DNA from: Plasmodium malariae
Lineage: Eukaryota > Apicomplexa > Aconoidasida > Haemosporida > Plasmodiidae
Assembly (NCBI RefSeq): GCF_900090045.1
Contig: NC_041783.1
Coordinates: 1,784,001-1,848,000, forward strand
Length of the DNA stretch: 64,000 nucleotides
Direction of reading: 5' to 3'
In this document: positions 22,285 through 34,491 of the stretch, one piece after another
Layout: every line of letters begins with the position of its first letter
Position numbering within the stretch: the first letter of the stretch is position 1
The notes under the pieces: model-generated
The model's input: the letters and a program-made list of their open reading frames with translations, nothing else
Told to the model about the DNA's origin: nothing
Database searches by the model: none
Made by a program: the position numbers and the translations under genes

Positions 22285-25200
22285 CAAATTACGTACATAT
22301 ATATTACATGCACATACATTACGTGCATATACATTACATTAATATATGTGTAACCCTATTCTAAGGTAGAAACGTGTTACACATTTCTTAATATCACAGT
22401 TAAAAAAGTCGTTCTTCCATATAAATGGTACTTAAAAAATATTAGCTGCAAATGGCATAGTAATAATTCATATTAGTTTTTACGAAAATAGAAGAATAAA
22501 ACTAATATAATACTGTATTTTGTTTTGAGTATAAACAAATATGAACATACGCGAAGAATATACAAAGGTGTATGCCAAGTGCGTATGAAGTTTGTGCGAT
22601 ATTTATGAGAATATTAAGCAAGTTTTATGAAGAGTTTACCAAAGTTTAACCGACATTTAAGCGAAGGGTATACTTCTGTTAGGGTAAAATATTTTAAAAA
22701 ACATTTTTAATAGAGGAAATTTCAAGTAAAAATAAGATATATTACTTAAATATTTATATACTTAAATGTGTAAAAAATAGAACATAGTTTGGACATACTA
22801 AGAAGGATATATATAAAAAAAAAAAAATAATAAAAGATAAGAAATATAAGGTGAAAAGGGGAATACATTAGAAAAATTTAAGTAAATACGTAAATTTTTT
22901 TGCAAGTATACAAATGATATTTCTTCGAAATATGATTAAAAATATTTCTGCTATTAAATGAATTGAGAATGAAACAGACAAATAAATAAACATATATATA
23001 TGTAATGTATATGTATAAATTTTATTATTTTTTAATATTATATTTTTTTTTTTTACATTTTTTTTTTTCATTTTTTTATTTAAATTTTTTTTTATTCTAT
23101 TTAATTTTGTTGCAATTTGAATGTTATGTAATGCATCAAAGGAACATATGAAAAAATGTACTGGAAATTTTTGATATATTGCCATCTTAACTACAATTCA
23201 TAAATATACATTTATATTTATGTATATGTGTATGTATGTAAAAATTTTATATCCATTAACCAAGAGAGTAGAGCAATTACAAACTTAATACAACAATAAT
23301 ATGAATTGCACATATATGTATGTACATAATTATATGTGTATACATGCAAATGTGTACATTTAGTAGGTGTTAATATGATCAAGAAATAAGTGTTTTCCAG
23401 AAATATATTTTCTTTAACAAATTGTAAAGTGTAATAAGAAAAAATTTAAGTGCATTTCTGCTGTCATTAAATATTTCATTTCAAATATTTTAAGCTATAT
23501 ATGACACTGAAAATGTGGCGTAGTGAATACCTAATTTTTCTAAACATATTTACAAAATAACTTCGCTTTTTTCAAAATTACAAAAAGGAGAAAAAGATAG
23601 AAAAAAAAAAAAAATATTTATATTATCGGCTAGATCATTAAAGAATGTAATATTTATATTGCGAATATTGGGGCTTTCGGCTTATGTGTTTGCCAGGTGA
23701 AGTTTTCATAAATAATTATATTTTTTGTTTATATACGAACTGAAAAATTGTTCATTTTTTTCTTAAAATTAATAACTTAAGGATTAACATAGAATTTGTT
23801 TCAAAGACCAAAAGGAACCCTTATAAAGATAAAATATTACAGTTTTCCTTTTCATGCTCACATACATATTTTCCTCATTAATATGCGCCGTCGTACGTAC
23901 ATATGTGAGGGACTAATGTAACTTGGAATGGGAAAAAAAAAAAAAAAGAAGTACCGCTAACAGATTAAACAACTTATAAATAATCAATAATATAGTTGAG
24001 ATAATTTTGTACTGTGTTTAACATATGATTTAATTGCTGGTTTATCCGCTTAATTAATTATTGATTTAGGGTTTAACCTAACTATTCATAGAATATATAT
24101 AATTCTATTTTTAAAAAGTGGTAGCAACTAATTAACATACACAAATGGGAGTTAAGCATCGTTAACATAAATGAATGACTACATATATAAATATGTACAT
24201 ATGTCTATATGTCTATATAATAATATATACTAGCGTATCATGGAAACGTATTAACGCGAAAAGGATATTTTTTTTTTTTTTTGGAGGGTGGGACTATTTC
24301 TTTTTATATTTTTCTCGGCCTTTTATCTGATTAAAAATATCTAATTTTGGCTTGTACTTATTTAAATTTTTTTTTTTTAATTTTATTTATTTATATGCAA
24401 TATGTTGTTAATACTGTTTACGATAGAAAGTGATAGATTTTAATTATTTTATTACCATATTATACGTAACTAAGGAGATTACAAAAACAGATAAAACAAT
24501 TAATTAACGATATATATATTTTTGAATATATCTACATTTTTCTTTTGAAATATAGTAATAACTAAAAATATGAAAGATAAAAAAATGGGGAAACAATTAT
24601 TAGAGTTTCATTATACTAAAGATCTATCCTTATAAAAAAAAGTAACTATATAGTATTAAGATAAATAAGTTTCATATCATTAAAACAAACAAAATTTTAG
24701 AATAATTCATTATATATGTCTTAATTAACTTTTAACTTAACAATATGAGAAAGCATTTGCTTGTAAATTATATCTTAAGAAATATTTTTTAAATTGAGAG
24801 ACAGCAATTTTACGTACAATCGTATGTATGTGTATATATAGATATAGGAAGATGATTCAGTACAAATAAAAATACTCATGTAATACACATATAAGCAAAT
24901 TACTGACTATAGTGTTTTTCCTTCCATTTCAATATTTATTTGTTCATTTTTGCCTACTACTATGGTAGAAAGAAGCGTAGTGTACTTTTTCTTACTCCAC
25001 AAATATAACGAAAAAAAAAGAAAAGAAAAAATATATACATACACGTATATGTACAATGCATTCTAAGTTATTCTTCTATTATGAACTGTAAATCATAAAA
25101 TGAAATTATATTTACGTAAACATATTTTAAGATTGTCGTTTTCCGCTTTTGCAAGTGTGGAATGCATAAAAAAAAAGAGACAAAACTTAGATTAATTATA

Positions 25201-25612
25201 ATATAAAACAAATAAGAATAAATAAAGCATTTTACGGAATATTTGTTATACCAGTTTTTTTGGGGATGTACATATATATATATATAACGACAACACGTCA
25301 TATGAATTTGGTTCTTTTAAATATTACGTATTTGTAATAATATAAAAGAAGATAATAAAAAAACTTTGTAATCTTTTTATTTTTTATTTATAAAGGAGGT
25401 GAAGGAAACAGATAAATATCAATTTTTTTGTGTATTTTAATACATAAAATATTAAAAACTCAAGTGTATTCAAATAGAAAATATAACTAAATTTTGAATA
25501 TATATAGAGTGAAAATTTATAAAATTTCCATCCGTTCTTTTCACATATTGTTGTACTATTAAAAAGAAATTGTCCTTATGTCAAATGTAAAAAAAAAATA
25601 TAAAAAGATATG

Positions 25613-25735
25613 AAAAAAAGAATGAAAGAAAGAAAAAAAGAATGAAAGAAAGAAAAAACGAATGAAAGAAAGAAAAAAAGAATGAAAGAAAGAAAAAACG
25701 AATGAAAGAAAGAAAAAAAGAATGAAAGAACTAAA
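25613..25735. repeat. 20-bp purine minisatellite
   Basis: About six copies of a 20-base unit of the form GAATGAAAGAAAGAAAAAAA. Alternate copies carry AAAAAAC instead of AAAAAAA, so a higher-order 40-bp unit is visible. One strand is almost pure purine. The unit length is not a multiple of three and the position is intergenic. Confidence 0.85.
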
Positions 25736-28274
25736 GAAATGAAAAGAAAACATTTTTAAAAATCGTGTAAGCTTCTACAATGTAATTTTATACCCACAAA
25801 TTAACATTAAATTCTTAATATGCAACTGAATCTTCGCTTAAACGAAGATAAAAAGAGGTACTTCAATTTTTCCTAATAATGCTTTTAATAATACCAATTG
25901 AAATTTATTAATCCTTACACATATTTATTAATTTATAATTGTAATATATAATTCGTAAGGGTAGAAGAAAACAAATTGTTATTAATACTAAAAAGGTAAA
26001 AATATATGATTAAAAATTCACATTCACGGAAGTTCTCATACTTGTATTTATTTTGTAGAATATATATTAGTACAACAAATGTCCTATTTTTATATATTAT
26101 ATTTTTACAACAAAAATAAAAAATCTATGAAAGTTCATAAAAATAGCAAATTATTTTTTTCCCTGTTCACTTCAATACTTTAATAAAAAACTGCATTTGA
26201 ATGCTTTGTTATAGTATATATATGTAAATTTATATATATACATATCCCTTAAAAAAAAAAAAAAAGGGTTCCTAATAATTTTTGATTTAAAAAATTTGAG
26301 TGGAATTTTAACACATTTCACTTTTTTTTTTATTTTGATATATATTACATATGTATGTATATATATGTATATTATATGCATACATACAAAAAGAAAAAAA
26401 AAAAAAAAAAACACATTCTTTATTCAAAAATATATACTTTTTTATAACTAAAATACTCAAATTTTATAATATATATATTTTGTGAAATTTTATGAATGAG
26501 TTATAACAAAAACATAACGAACATTCTATTTTAAGCACTACTTTTAAGAAACGTTTTAAATAAAATTTTATTGTATATTTTGATATACACAGGATAAATC
26601 ATTTGTGAAAAAAAAAAATATACAATGTATTTATAATCAAATGCTTTGTACATATATAAAATATCGTACCAATTTTAAGTTTTGAGAACCCCCATTTAAA
26701 CATAATATAGCAATTAATGAATTTTATACGAGTTACTGTTTAAATATATGAAGTAATTTATATAATTTTTTTCTAATTAAAATTGTACAAAAATATAAAT
26801 TACATAATTTAGAAGCTTAAAAATAAAATTTTTTTCAATGAATATAGTTTTTATGTATTAAAATATTTAATGTGTTGTGTTATGCATGTTTTACAATTAA
26901 TTACATATATTTTATGTTATATTTAATTATTTTGAATGTTTTTGAACAATTAGAAAAATATATATATATATATAATACATATTATACATATGTATACATA
27001 TATATTTATAAAAAAGTAATACATATTAAAAAAGTATATTTATATACATTTATGTTCTTATTTTTTCATTAAAAATTTTTTTACATTTCTTCTATTGGGA
27101 CGTATAAGAGATCACATATACATGTAAAACAGTTTACTTTTTTTATTTTATTTTGTAATTTTTATTAATTCTCAATTTATAATTAATTTTATTTCCTTTT
27201 TTTTTCAAGAAATATAAAATTTCCATAAAAATCAGAAATAACATTTCATTCTTCATACATTTAATATAGTACTCATTACAGAGTATAGTTTTTTTGACAA
27301 GAACAATAAATGTTACCAAGATATTTTTAGAGCTGTTAAGGAAAATCAGAAAAGTAAATAAGCTCAGTTATAATATTAATAAAGATATACATACATTTAT
27401 TTATGCTTATATGTATATATATATATATGTATGTATGCTCTTATGCATATGTCCCATAAGTGTAAAAAATTATAACATACAGAATGAATAGGAAATATAC
27501 GAATTGTTGAATGCTATATTAGTATTAATGTACAAGTTTATAAAATAAATTTGTAAAAATTATATTTCATATATTATATATATGTATTGTTCCGTAAAAA
27601 AAATGTTTTATATGTATATATTAATGATTAAATTAATGGATAAATGTATGATATATTAAGATAATCATGATTTGTTAAAATTTTTAAAATAAATATAAAG
27701 ATATTACACTACAAAAAAGAGCTGATGCACGAAATTTAAAGAAAAACTAAAATTGTATTTTTTAATACAAAATTGAAAGCATAGCATATGAATAAAATGA
27801 AAAAAATGAAAAAAATGAAAATAAATAATGATTATGCAAAGGTTTAACGAAGTATATTATAATAATATATATATATAATATATGTATATGTAAATATTAA
27901 GTTTTAATAATAAATATTAATAAAATTTAAGTACATACATAATAAAGGAGGGTTATTAATAGAAATAAAATTAATTTGTTTAATTGGGACAAAAAATCAA
28001 TTTAATAATACAGTAGGGCATTCATTGTATTATATTTAAAATATATAAGTATACACACACACATGAACACATGCATATATATACGTATACATAATTATAT
28101 AGATATACAGTATTTATTTAAACATTCGGCATATATGTAAAACATAGATACATGAACGTGTACATGCATGTGTAACATACCGTAGCTTATGTTTTAATAT
28201 ATATATAAAAGAATTGTTAACGTTAATACAAGATAAATAACTATTTTTTAATTTTTTTTTTTTTTATATATTGT

Positions 28275-28286
28275 TCATTTAAATAG
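28275..28286 (+). promoter_or_regulatory. 3' splice-acceptor-like site directly before the PPM2 ATG
   Basis: The start codon is immediately preceded by AAATAG, which follows a poly-T run and TATATATTGTTCATTT: a good Plasmodium 3' splice site. This suggests an intron in the 5' untranslated leader, with an upstream non-coding exon. No partner donor can be assigned with confidence; a GTAAAT at about 27354 is one candidate. Confidence 0.35.
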
Positions 28287-30980
28287 ATGGGAGCATATTT
28301 ATCGGCACCAAAAACCAATAAAGAATCTATAGATGGAGGAAATTTAGAGTTGGATCCAAGTAGATATGGGTTGTCTTGTATGCAGGGTTGGAGGAAGAAT
28401 ATGGAAGACAGCCATATTTGTTATAATAATCTGAAAGTGAATGAAATAGAAGAAGATATTTCGATATATGGTGTTTTTGATGGTCATGGTGGCCCGAATG
28501 TATCAAAATGGATATCGTACAATTTTCGTAGAATATTTATAAAATGCATAAAAGAAGCTAGTGAGGAATTAATAAAAAAGAATATAGATAAATCGAAAAA
28601 TTATAAATTAAAACTTATTAAATTAACTCTTGAAAAAACTTTTTTAAAATTAGATGAAGAAATGCTCTTAGCAGAAAATCAAGAAAAATTAAAAAAATAC
28701 AGTGTGCCAACACAAGAAAATGAAGAAGAGTCGGATACAAGGGAAAATTATTTATATTCCATTTTAAATGATATAATATCAAAAAATATTAGCATTAAAG
28801 CAATAGAAAGGGATGGAAAAAGGTGTTTACAGGTTGTGTATAATAAAGATGGAAATCCTGTAGAAGAGGGGAGCACAGAATCGTCAAGGTCTTTAACAGT
28901 TGATGAAGAAAATAATAAATCCTCGACCATATTTGATAGTTCAGATGGTATATTAAAATATGAAGACGATGAAGATGAAGAATTTGAAACAGAAATAAAT
29001 GCAAAGGACGAAAGTAGTAAAGACATTGAAGATTTCGATGACGATGATAATATTAATAATAATAATGTTTTTAAAAAAGATGGCGCAAATTCAAATGCTT
29101 TAACTGCCAGTAATAATGATACAAAAGTAGTTAAAGGAAAAAAAGATGCAGAAAAAAATGAATATGATACTGAGAAAAAGATTAATGGTGATACAGAAGA
29201 AAATAGAGAAATAAATATATCACCTAACAAAGGAATGGCTGAAAAGGATGCAAGAAATGATAATGGATTGTTGAATTTAAATAAAGAAAATAAAAATAAA
29301 ATAAAAGATGAGGACAATAAAGAAATTTCTGATTATTTAGATTCGAATGATAGTGCTGAAACTAATGCTAAAAGATTAAAGAAAGATATGAATAATGAAT
29401 ATTCGATCAATGAAAAGGACAATAATAATAATAATAGTAGTAATAGTAATAATAATAACAGCAGTAATAGTAATAGCAATAGTAATAATAATAATAGTAG
29501 CAGTAACAACAATAATAATAATTATAATAATGACAAAAATAATGACAACAATAATTATGACAACAATAATTATGACAACAATAATTATGACAACAATAAT
29601 TATGACAACAATAATAATAACAAAGAGGAGGAAAATTTAATAAATAATAAGGAATATAATAAAACGGAAAAAGTAAAATCAGAATTAACATATGATAATT
29701 TAAAATGTATGGAGCAAGAAGCAGCAGAAGCAAAAAATAAACTTAATGAAGATTGTGACACAAATAATAGCACAAATGGAAATATAAGTGGTTATGATGA
29801 AAATTCATTGAGATTATATGAAAAAGGCAGTAGTAGTAGTAGTAGTGAGGAAGGTTTTTCCTATGATGAAGCAATAACAAATGTAATTGATAATAATATT
29901 AGTAGTAGCAATAGTGATGCAAATAATGAAGGAGAAGATTGTAATGGAATATATGCTTCTGATGAACTACGTTTGTTTGAAAATTATTATTCAAATGATT
30001 ATGAAGATAATATAGCGTATAGTTGTGGTTCGACAGCCATTGTAGCAGTTATATTAAAAGGATATTTAATTGTAGCCAATGCTGGAGATTCAAGGGCAAT
30101 AGTTTGTTTTAATGGAAATTCCTTAGGTATGTCTACTGACCATAAACCACATTTACAAGAAGAGGAAACTAGAATTAAAAAAGCAGGTGGTTATATATCA
30201 AATGGTAGGGTAGATGGGAATTTAAATTTGACAAGAGCAATTGGGGATTTACATTATAAAAGAGATCCATTTTTACCTCAAAAGGATCAGAAAATTTCTG
30301 CTTTCCCAGAAGTTACATGTGTTACTTTAACACCTGATGATGAATTTTTATTCCTTGCGTGTGATGGAATATGGGATTGTAAAGATGGTCAAGATGTAGT
30401 TGGTTTTGTTAAAACACGTCTGGAGAAATTTGAGGAACCTACCAATGAGGAGACCCATATGGAAAAAATAGGTAATCATGAAAAAAACATTACTAGTGCA
30501 ACGAGTGATAATATAGTTAGTAGTGTTAAAAATGATGAGGAAAATAAATGGAAAGATATTGAAAATAATTTAGATAAAGAAGAAAATAGAAATGTTGCAA
30601 GCAATGATCTAAACAGTAACAAAAATGATAATGTTGTGAATGATGTGGATATTGTTTTAGCTACTGATGAAAATAAAATGGATGATGACAATAATAATAT
30701 TCTTCAGGAAAAAAATGAAAATGATGAAATGCATATAGAAAGAGACGATGAAGATGAGACTAAATTTGATTCCGCACCAATTATCGAAAGAACAAAATTC
30801 GAAAAATTTAATAAATTATCACAAATATGTGAAGAATTATGTGATGAGTGTCTATCTAATAATTATAAAGAGAATGATGGAATTGGATGTGATAATATGA
30901 CATGTTTAATAGTGCAGTATAACCCAGTTTATAAAATACACACAGAGAAGAAATTTTTAAATATAGATGAGATTGAGTAA
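28287..30980 (+). CDS. PPM2: Protein phosphatase 2C PPM2, N-myristoylated type
   Basis: Single-exon gene, 897 residues. It starts MGAYLS, a classic N-myristoylation signal (Gly2, Ser6), so membrane attachment is expected. PP2C metal-dependent Ser/Thr phosphatase motifs appear in order: GWRKNMEDS (about residue 35), VFDGHGG (about 65), CGSTA (about 580), NAGDSRAI, DHKP, RAIGD, LACDGIWD (about 693) and GIGCDNMT (about 867). These make one catalytic domain. It is split by an Asp/Asn/Glu-rich insert of about 440 residues after the DGHGG half and a second acidic insert at about 715-845. The first insert carries Asn runs and a 15-bp repeat (YDNNN, about five copies, 29545-29615). The P. falciparum enzyme has been described as unusually large or double-unit; here I see one domain with insertions. 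Identification is firm. Confidence 0.95.
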   Translation: MGAYLSAPKTNKESIDGGNLELDPSRYGLSCMQGWRKNMEDSHICYNNLKVNEIEEDISIYGVFDGHGGPNVSKWISYNFRRIFIKCIKEASEELIKKNIDKSKNYKLKLIKLTLEKTFLKLDEEMLLAENQEKLKKYSVPTQENEEESDTRENYLYSILNDIISKNISIKAIERDGKRCLQVVYNKDGNPVEEGSTESSRSLTVDEENNKSSTIFDSSDGILKYEDDEDEEFETEINAKDESSKDIEDFDDDDNINNNNVFKKDGANSNALTASNNDTKVVKGKKDAEKNEYDTEKKINGDTEENREINISPNKGMAEKDARNDNGLLNLNKENKNKIKDEDNKEISDYLDSNDSAETNAKRLKKDMNNEYSINEKDNNNNNSSNSNNNNSSNSNSNSNNNNSSSNNNNNNYNNDKNNDNNNYDNNNYDNNNYDNNNYDNNNNNKEEENLINNKEYNKTEKVKSELTYDNLKCMEQEAAEAKNKLNEDCDTNNSTNGNISGYDENSLRLYEKGSSSSSSEEGFSYDEAITNVIDNNISSSNSDANNEGEDCNGIYASDELRLFENYYSNDYEDNIAYSCGSTAIVAVILKGYLIVANAGDSRAIVCFNGNSLGMSTDHKPHLQEEETRIKKAGGYISNGRVDGNLNLTRAIGDLHYKRDPFLPQKDQKISAFPEVTCVTLTPDDEFLFLACDGIWDCKDGQDVVGFVKTRLEKFEEPTNEETHMEKIGNHEKNITSATSDNIVSSVKNDEENKWKDIENNLDKEENRNVASNDLNSNKNDNVVNDVDIVLATDENKMDDDNNNILQEKNENDEMHIERDDEDETKFDSAPIIERTKFEKFNKLSQICEELCDECLSNNYKENDGIGCDNMTCLIVQYNPVYKIHTEKKFLNIDEIE
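29430..29625. repeat. Asn-rich and 15-bp tandem repeats inside PPM2
   Basis: AATAAT/AGTAAT triplet repeats encoding Asn/Ser, followed by about five copies of a 15-base TATGACAACAATAAT unit encoding YDNNN. They lie in the large insert and are in frame throughout, so length change would not break the enzyme. Confidence 0.85.
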
Positions 30981-32360
30981 AGGTCGGTTGTCATTGGTAA
31001 TGAACTTGTAGAAAAGGAGGAAGGAGGAATTAGGGGTATACTCGCAAGTTTCACACATATATGTACATATACATATATATACACATATGGACTTACCTAT
31101 ATTTACATGTACACATTTTATGAATAATACTCAGTAGAAAAATACTGCGCATTAAAAATATTATTTGTTAAATACGATCGTACAAAAATTTGTATTAATG
31201 CTATTTAATCATGCATTAAAATTTTTATACGTATTATTACACATTTTCTATTAATTTTTTCCCGCACTTTTTGTATTTAAGTCTATGTAAATCTTACAAC
31301 TCGTAGCGTAAATATTAGTTAAAAATTGAAAAAACAAAAAAAAAAGGCAAAAAGACAGAAAATAAATAACAATAGTGAAAGCGTGCTTCATATGAATGAA
31401 CTGCTTTTTTATTTTAAACAAATGTTTTGCAGTATACCTTATTTCTCTATTATATTTCAACGTACATACATGAATATATATATATATATATATATATTCA
31501 TTTTTATAAGTATGTTTGTATATATATATGTGTATGTATGCGTGTGCGTAATTACTGCATTTATGTAGTTTTTTCTTTTTTGAAGATATACTTTTGTTCC
31601 TTCCATACCATCTATTATATTTTTATACTAAGTTACGAGGATTACTTAGATGATTAATTATGCGCAAAAGAAAGATTATCAACGTATCCCTATCATATAT
31701 AAATGCATCACTGCTCATTTTATACATACAAAAATATTGTGTGAATGCATATATATTAGCATAATATCATACTAAAAAATTATTTCATACGATGACTATT
31801 ACATAAACATGTTATAAAGCGCGTTTTATAATTTTGTTATATAAGTGTGTTGTGTAAACGTGTTTTATATATCAGTGCTATAAAAACGTTTTGTATGAGC
31901 TTGTATAATAGTGTTACACAAACGTACTATTTGAACGTGTTATTGTATAAATATTATTATATGATCATCATTTTGTGTAAGTATTTTATTGTATAACTAT
32001 TTTATTAATAACTATTATGTGCTATCATTTTATTTAATTGTCAATTATATATAAGAAAACTTTTAATTTTACATTAATTTCCTGTTTCATATTATTCACC
32101 TTAATTTTTATATAAAAAAAACAAAAAACTAATATTGAACAAAATAAATATTACAAATGCAGGCACTACAGCTCATTGCATTTTAGCCAAAAAAGAAACA
32201 ACTGTACGTACACATGCAATAACCTTTTCAAATGGACCGTAAAAAGAAGCACTATATAAATAAGTTGTAATTTACGAAATAAGGCTTAACTGAGAAGAAA
32301 TAAAAGTGATAATAATAATAAGAATAACACTTCAAGTATAATTACACATTGCAAATTGTG
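30981..32360. other. Convergent intergenic, 1.38 kb
   Basis: AT-rich DNA between the stops of PPM2 (+) and CTNNBL1 (-). The stretch 31790-32030 has loosely repeated GTGTTTTATA/ACGTGTT-like phrases without a fixed period. Overlapping frames open on both strands at 31251-31470 look like chance. No gene is supported. Confidence 0.45.
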
Positions 32361-34491
32361 TTATACAAATAGGTTAGACTCCTTGGACGACGTTAAAAAA
32401 AATGTTAACATTTTTTTTAATTTTTCTTTTAATTCATCATCATCTAAGCAATCCTGAAAATCTGAAAAAACAGAAAAAAAAAAAAAAATTTGAGAAGGAT
32501 CAGAAAAAAGTTTAAAGAAATATAGTTAAAATAGTACACAATTACACGAAAAAAAAAAAAAAATACTTCTTTAATTTCACAATTATTATGCAAATTAACC
32601 CACCTAGTATATTTTCATAAATAGACTGTATGTCAATGTTTTTGGTGTACAAATGGATAAATATATTATTAGAAATATATGAATTGTTCATAAAAAAAAG
32701 AGCTATTAAGATTACATCAGTTAACTGATATATGAGATATCCCTTGTCACATAATTCTATGTATTCGAGATTTTTTCTACAATCATCATCAATTTGGATA
32801 TTCATTTTTTTTAAATTTTCATTTACTAATAAATTTTTTTTTTTTTTTTTCTTTTCATTGGTAATGATATCATTATATTTTTGCCTTATTTCTAACAAGC
32901 GGATAATTTTCTCACATTTTTTTTCTCCAAACTTATTTAGGACTCTTCCTAGGTAAGTTCCAGTGCAGTGTATACATAAATTGGATATGACCGTAATTAT
33001 ATTTTCTTCAAATTCAAATATGGTAATTTTATTTTTTTGTATGTGCCTTAACATAAATAAGCAGAATAGATATTTTAACCCATTTAACTCTACAAATTTG
33101 TTGCACGCATCTTTATCGTTAAGCACAATTGCAAAAATTTTTAAGGATGGGAAACATAAAAATTTTCTTTCACTAAGTAATTTCAACATTAATTCTAAAC
33201 CTATAGTACTATCAAATACTTTTTTATTATCATTTAGAAGTAATAAATTTCCTATGGCTTGAAAACAATTAAGCAGAATCTCTTTCTTGTTAATATTGGG
33301 AGGATCTTTATCTTTATATTTTGAAATATATTTTAAAAGTGAATTAAAAATTGAAATAGTATAATAAAAATCATCATACACATTTTCAGCAAATTGATTT
33401 ATTCGTAAGATAAGTAAAACCAAAATTTCACTTGCATATAAAGAATTCGAATCATTTCCTTTTATTTCAACAGTAATTCTTTTTAATAAAAAAAATAATA
33501 ACTTCGAATTAGTCAATAAGTCATTCTGTAAATTATTTTCTAACTCAAAAATATTCTCAAAAATGTTAAAGATAGAAGACATAGCATTGTAGTATTCATC
33601 ATTCTCTTCTTCATTAATTTTCTCTAACACATTTATAACAAAATGCGTTAGTTTTTTGTTGTTTAAATATTCAACTATTATGTTACTTACCTCTTTGTCT
33701 AACTCATATAAATTTGAAGGATTCGTTATCTCTTTAATGATATCAAGTACTTCAATAACTATATCATTATTTGGATGATTTAAAAGATCAACAATATCTC
33801 CTAAAATTTCACATTCAACCATACTTTTATACAAATTTGTGCATACACTTAAATTTTTGGTATTCACTAACATTTCGTCTAAGTCTACTTCACTACTCAC
33901 CCATTTTTCCGGGTTGTCTGGATGCTCAATTCTATCTCGCTCATTCTTATTTTTTTTCTTTTTAAAAACAGTAGCGAACTTTTTTATGCTATTCTCGTCG
34001 ATGCATTCGACCTATATCAAGGGGTTAAAGCATAAGCGTGTGTAAGGATGTATATTTATATGGATATATATGTACACACGCATGCGCGTGTACTATCGTA
34101 CATACAGAAACGCACGTTACTATGCGTTCTAACACTTTTGGTTACATGAAAAAGGAATACACAAATTAACTTGTTAAAAAAAAAAAATAAAATAAATATA
34201 ATAAAAAAAAAAAAATAAAAGGAAATAAAGAAAAATAAAAAAAGTAAAATAAAAACAAAATAAAAAAAATATAAATAAATGTAATAGAATTAAAAATAAA
34301 AATTCACTGAAGATACACATTTTGCGGAATAAATTTTTGAGTAACACAAATTTATATGCACTAATGCAAATGGACACTTGTAACGGTTTCATTATTTTAT
34401 TTTTTTTTTTTTTTTCTTTTATTTTTTATACATTTTCAGCTTGTTTTAAAATTTCCTCAATGTCAATATCATCTTCATCACTGTATTCCAT
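32361..34491 (-). CDS. CTNNBL1: Beta-catenin-like protein 1 (CTNNBL1), spliceosome-associated ARM protein
   Basis: Three exons, 522 residues. Exon 1 is 34432-34491 (MEYSDEDDIDIEEILKQAEN, donor GTATAA). Exon 2 is 32604-34011, joined in phase 0 after TATAG. Exon 3 is 32361-32461 (split codon G+AT), giving a tail ending LKKMLTFFLTSSKESNLFV. CTNNBL1 is a nuclear armadillo-fold protein that associates with the PRP19/CDC5L spliceosome complex. The diagnostic block HPDNPEKW followed by EVDLDEML matches human FPDNPEKF..ELDLNDII, and LNKFGEKKCEKIIRLLEI matches human LNKF..KVDRLMELH. Helical repeats fill the rest. A Lys run (about eight) interrupts the C-terminal third. Acidic first exon and all three junctions are my model; family assignment is strong. 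Confidence 0.9.

Larger units (their letters stand above)
21945..28286. other. 6.3 kb divergent intergenic region between GC alpha and PPM2
   Basis: The longest gene-free stretch in the window. It holds a TA dinucleotide run (22226-22280), a 20-bp GAAAGAAAGA-type minisatellite (25613-25735) and many poly-A/T tracts. Small islands of higher G+C occur near 22540-22680, 23655-23705, 23860-23930, 24280-24350 and 24900-24990. They could be untranslated exons, non-coding RNA or promoter elements for the two divergent genes. A 37-codon open stretch with a GTAAAT donor lies at about 27240-27355. I found no gene I could support. Confidence 0.5.

Noticed and set aside
22868..23185. 105-codon minus-strand frame starting MAIYQKFPVHFF
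   Set aside because: The first 30 residues look plausible, but the rest is Lys/Asn and TA-repeat translation (IYTYTLHIY). No splice context or recognisable family.
24060..24082. Telomere-like GGGTTTAACC
   Set aside because: A single copy only; Plasmodium telomeres are long GGGTT(T/C)A arrays. No subtelomeric genes are present.
27240..27360. Open stretch (+) FFDKNNKCYQDIFRAVKEN
   Set aside because: Protein-like and ending at a GTAAAT donor, but no partner exon in phase could be found; kept only as a possible leader-exon donor for PPM2.
31251..31568. Overlapping frames on both strands, about 70-80 codons
   Set aside because: Mutually antisense, AT-driven composition, located in the 3' flank of PPM2. 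Nothing favours either strand.
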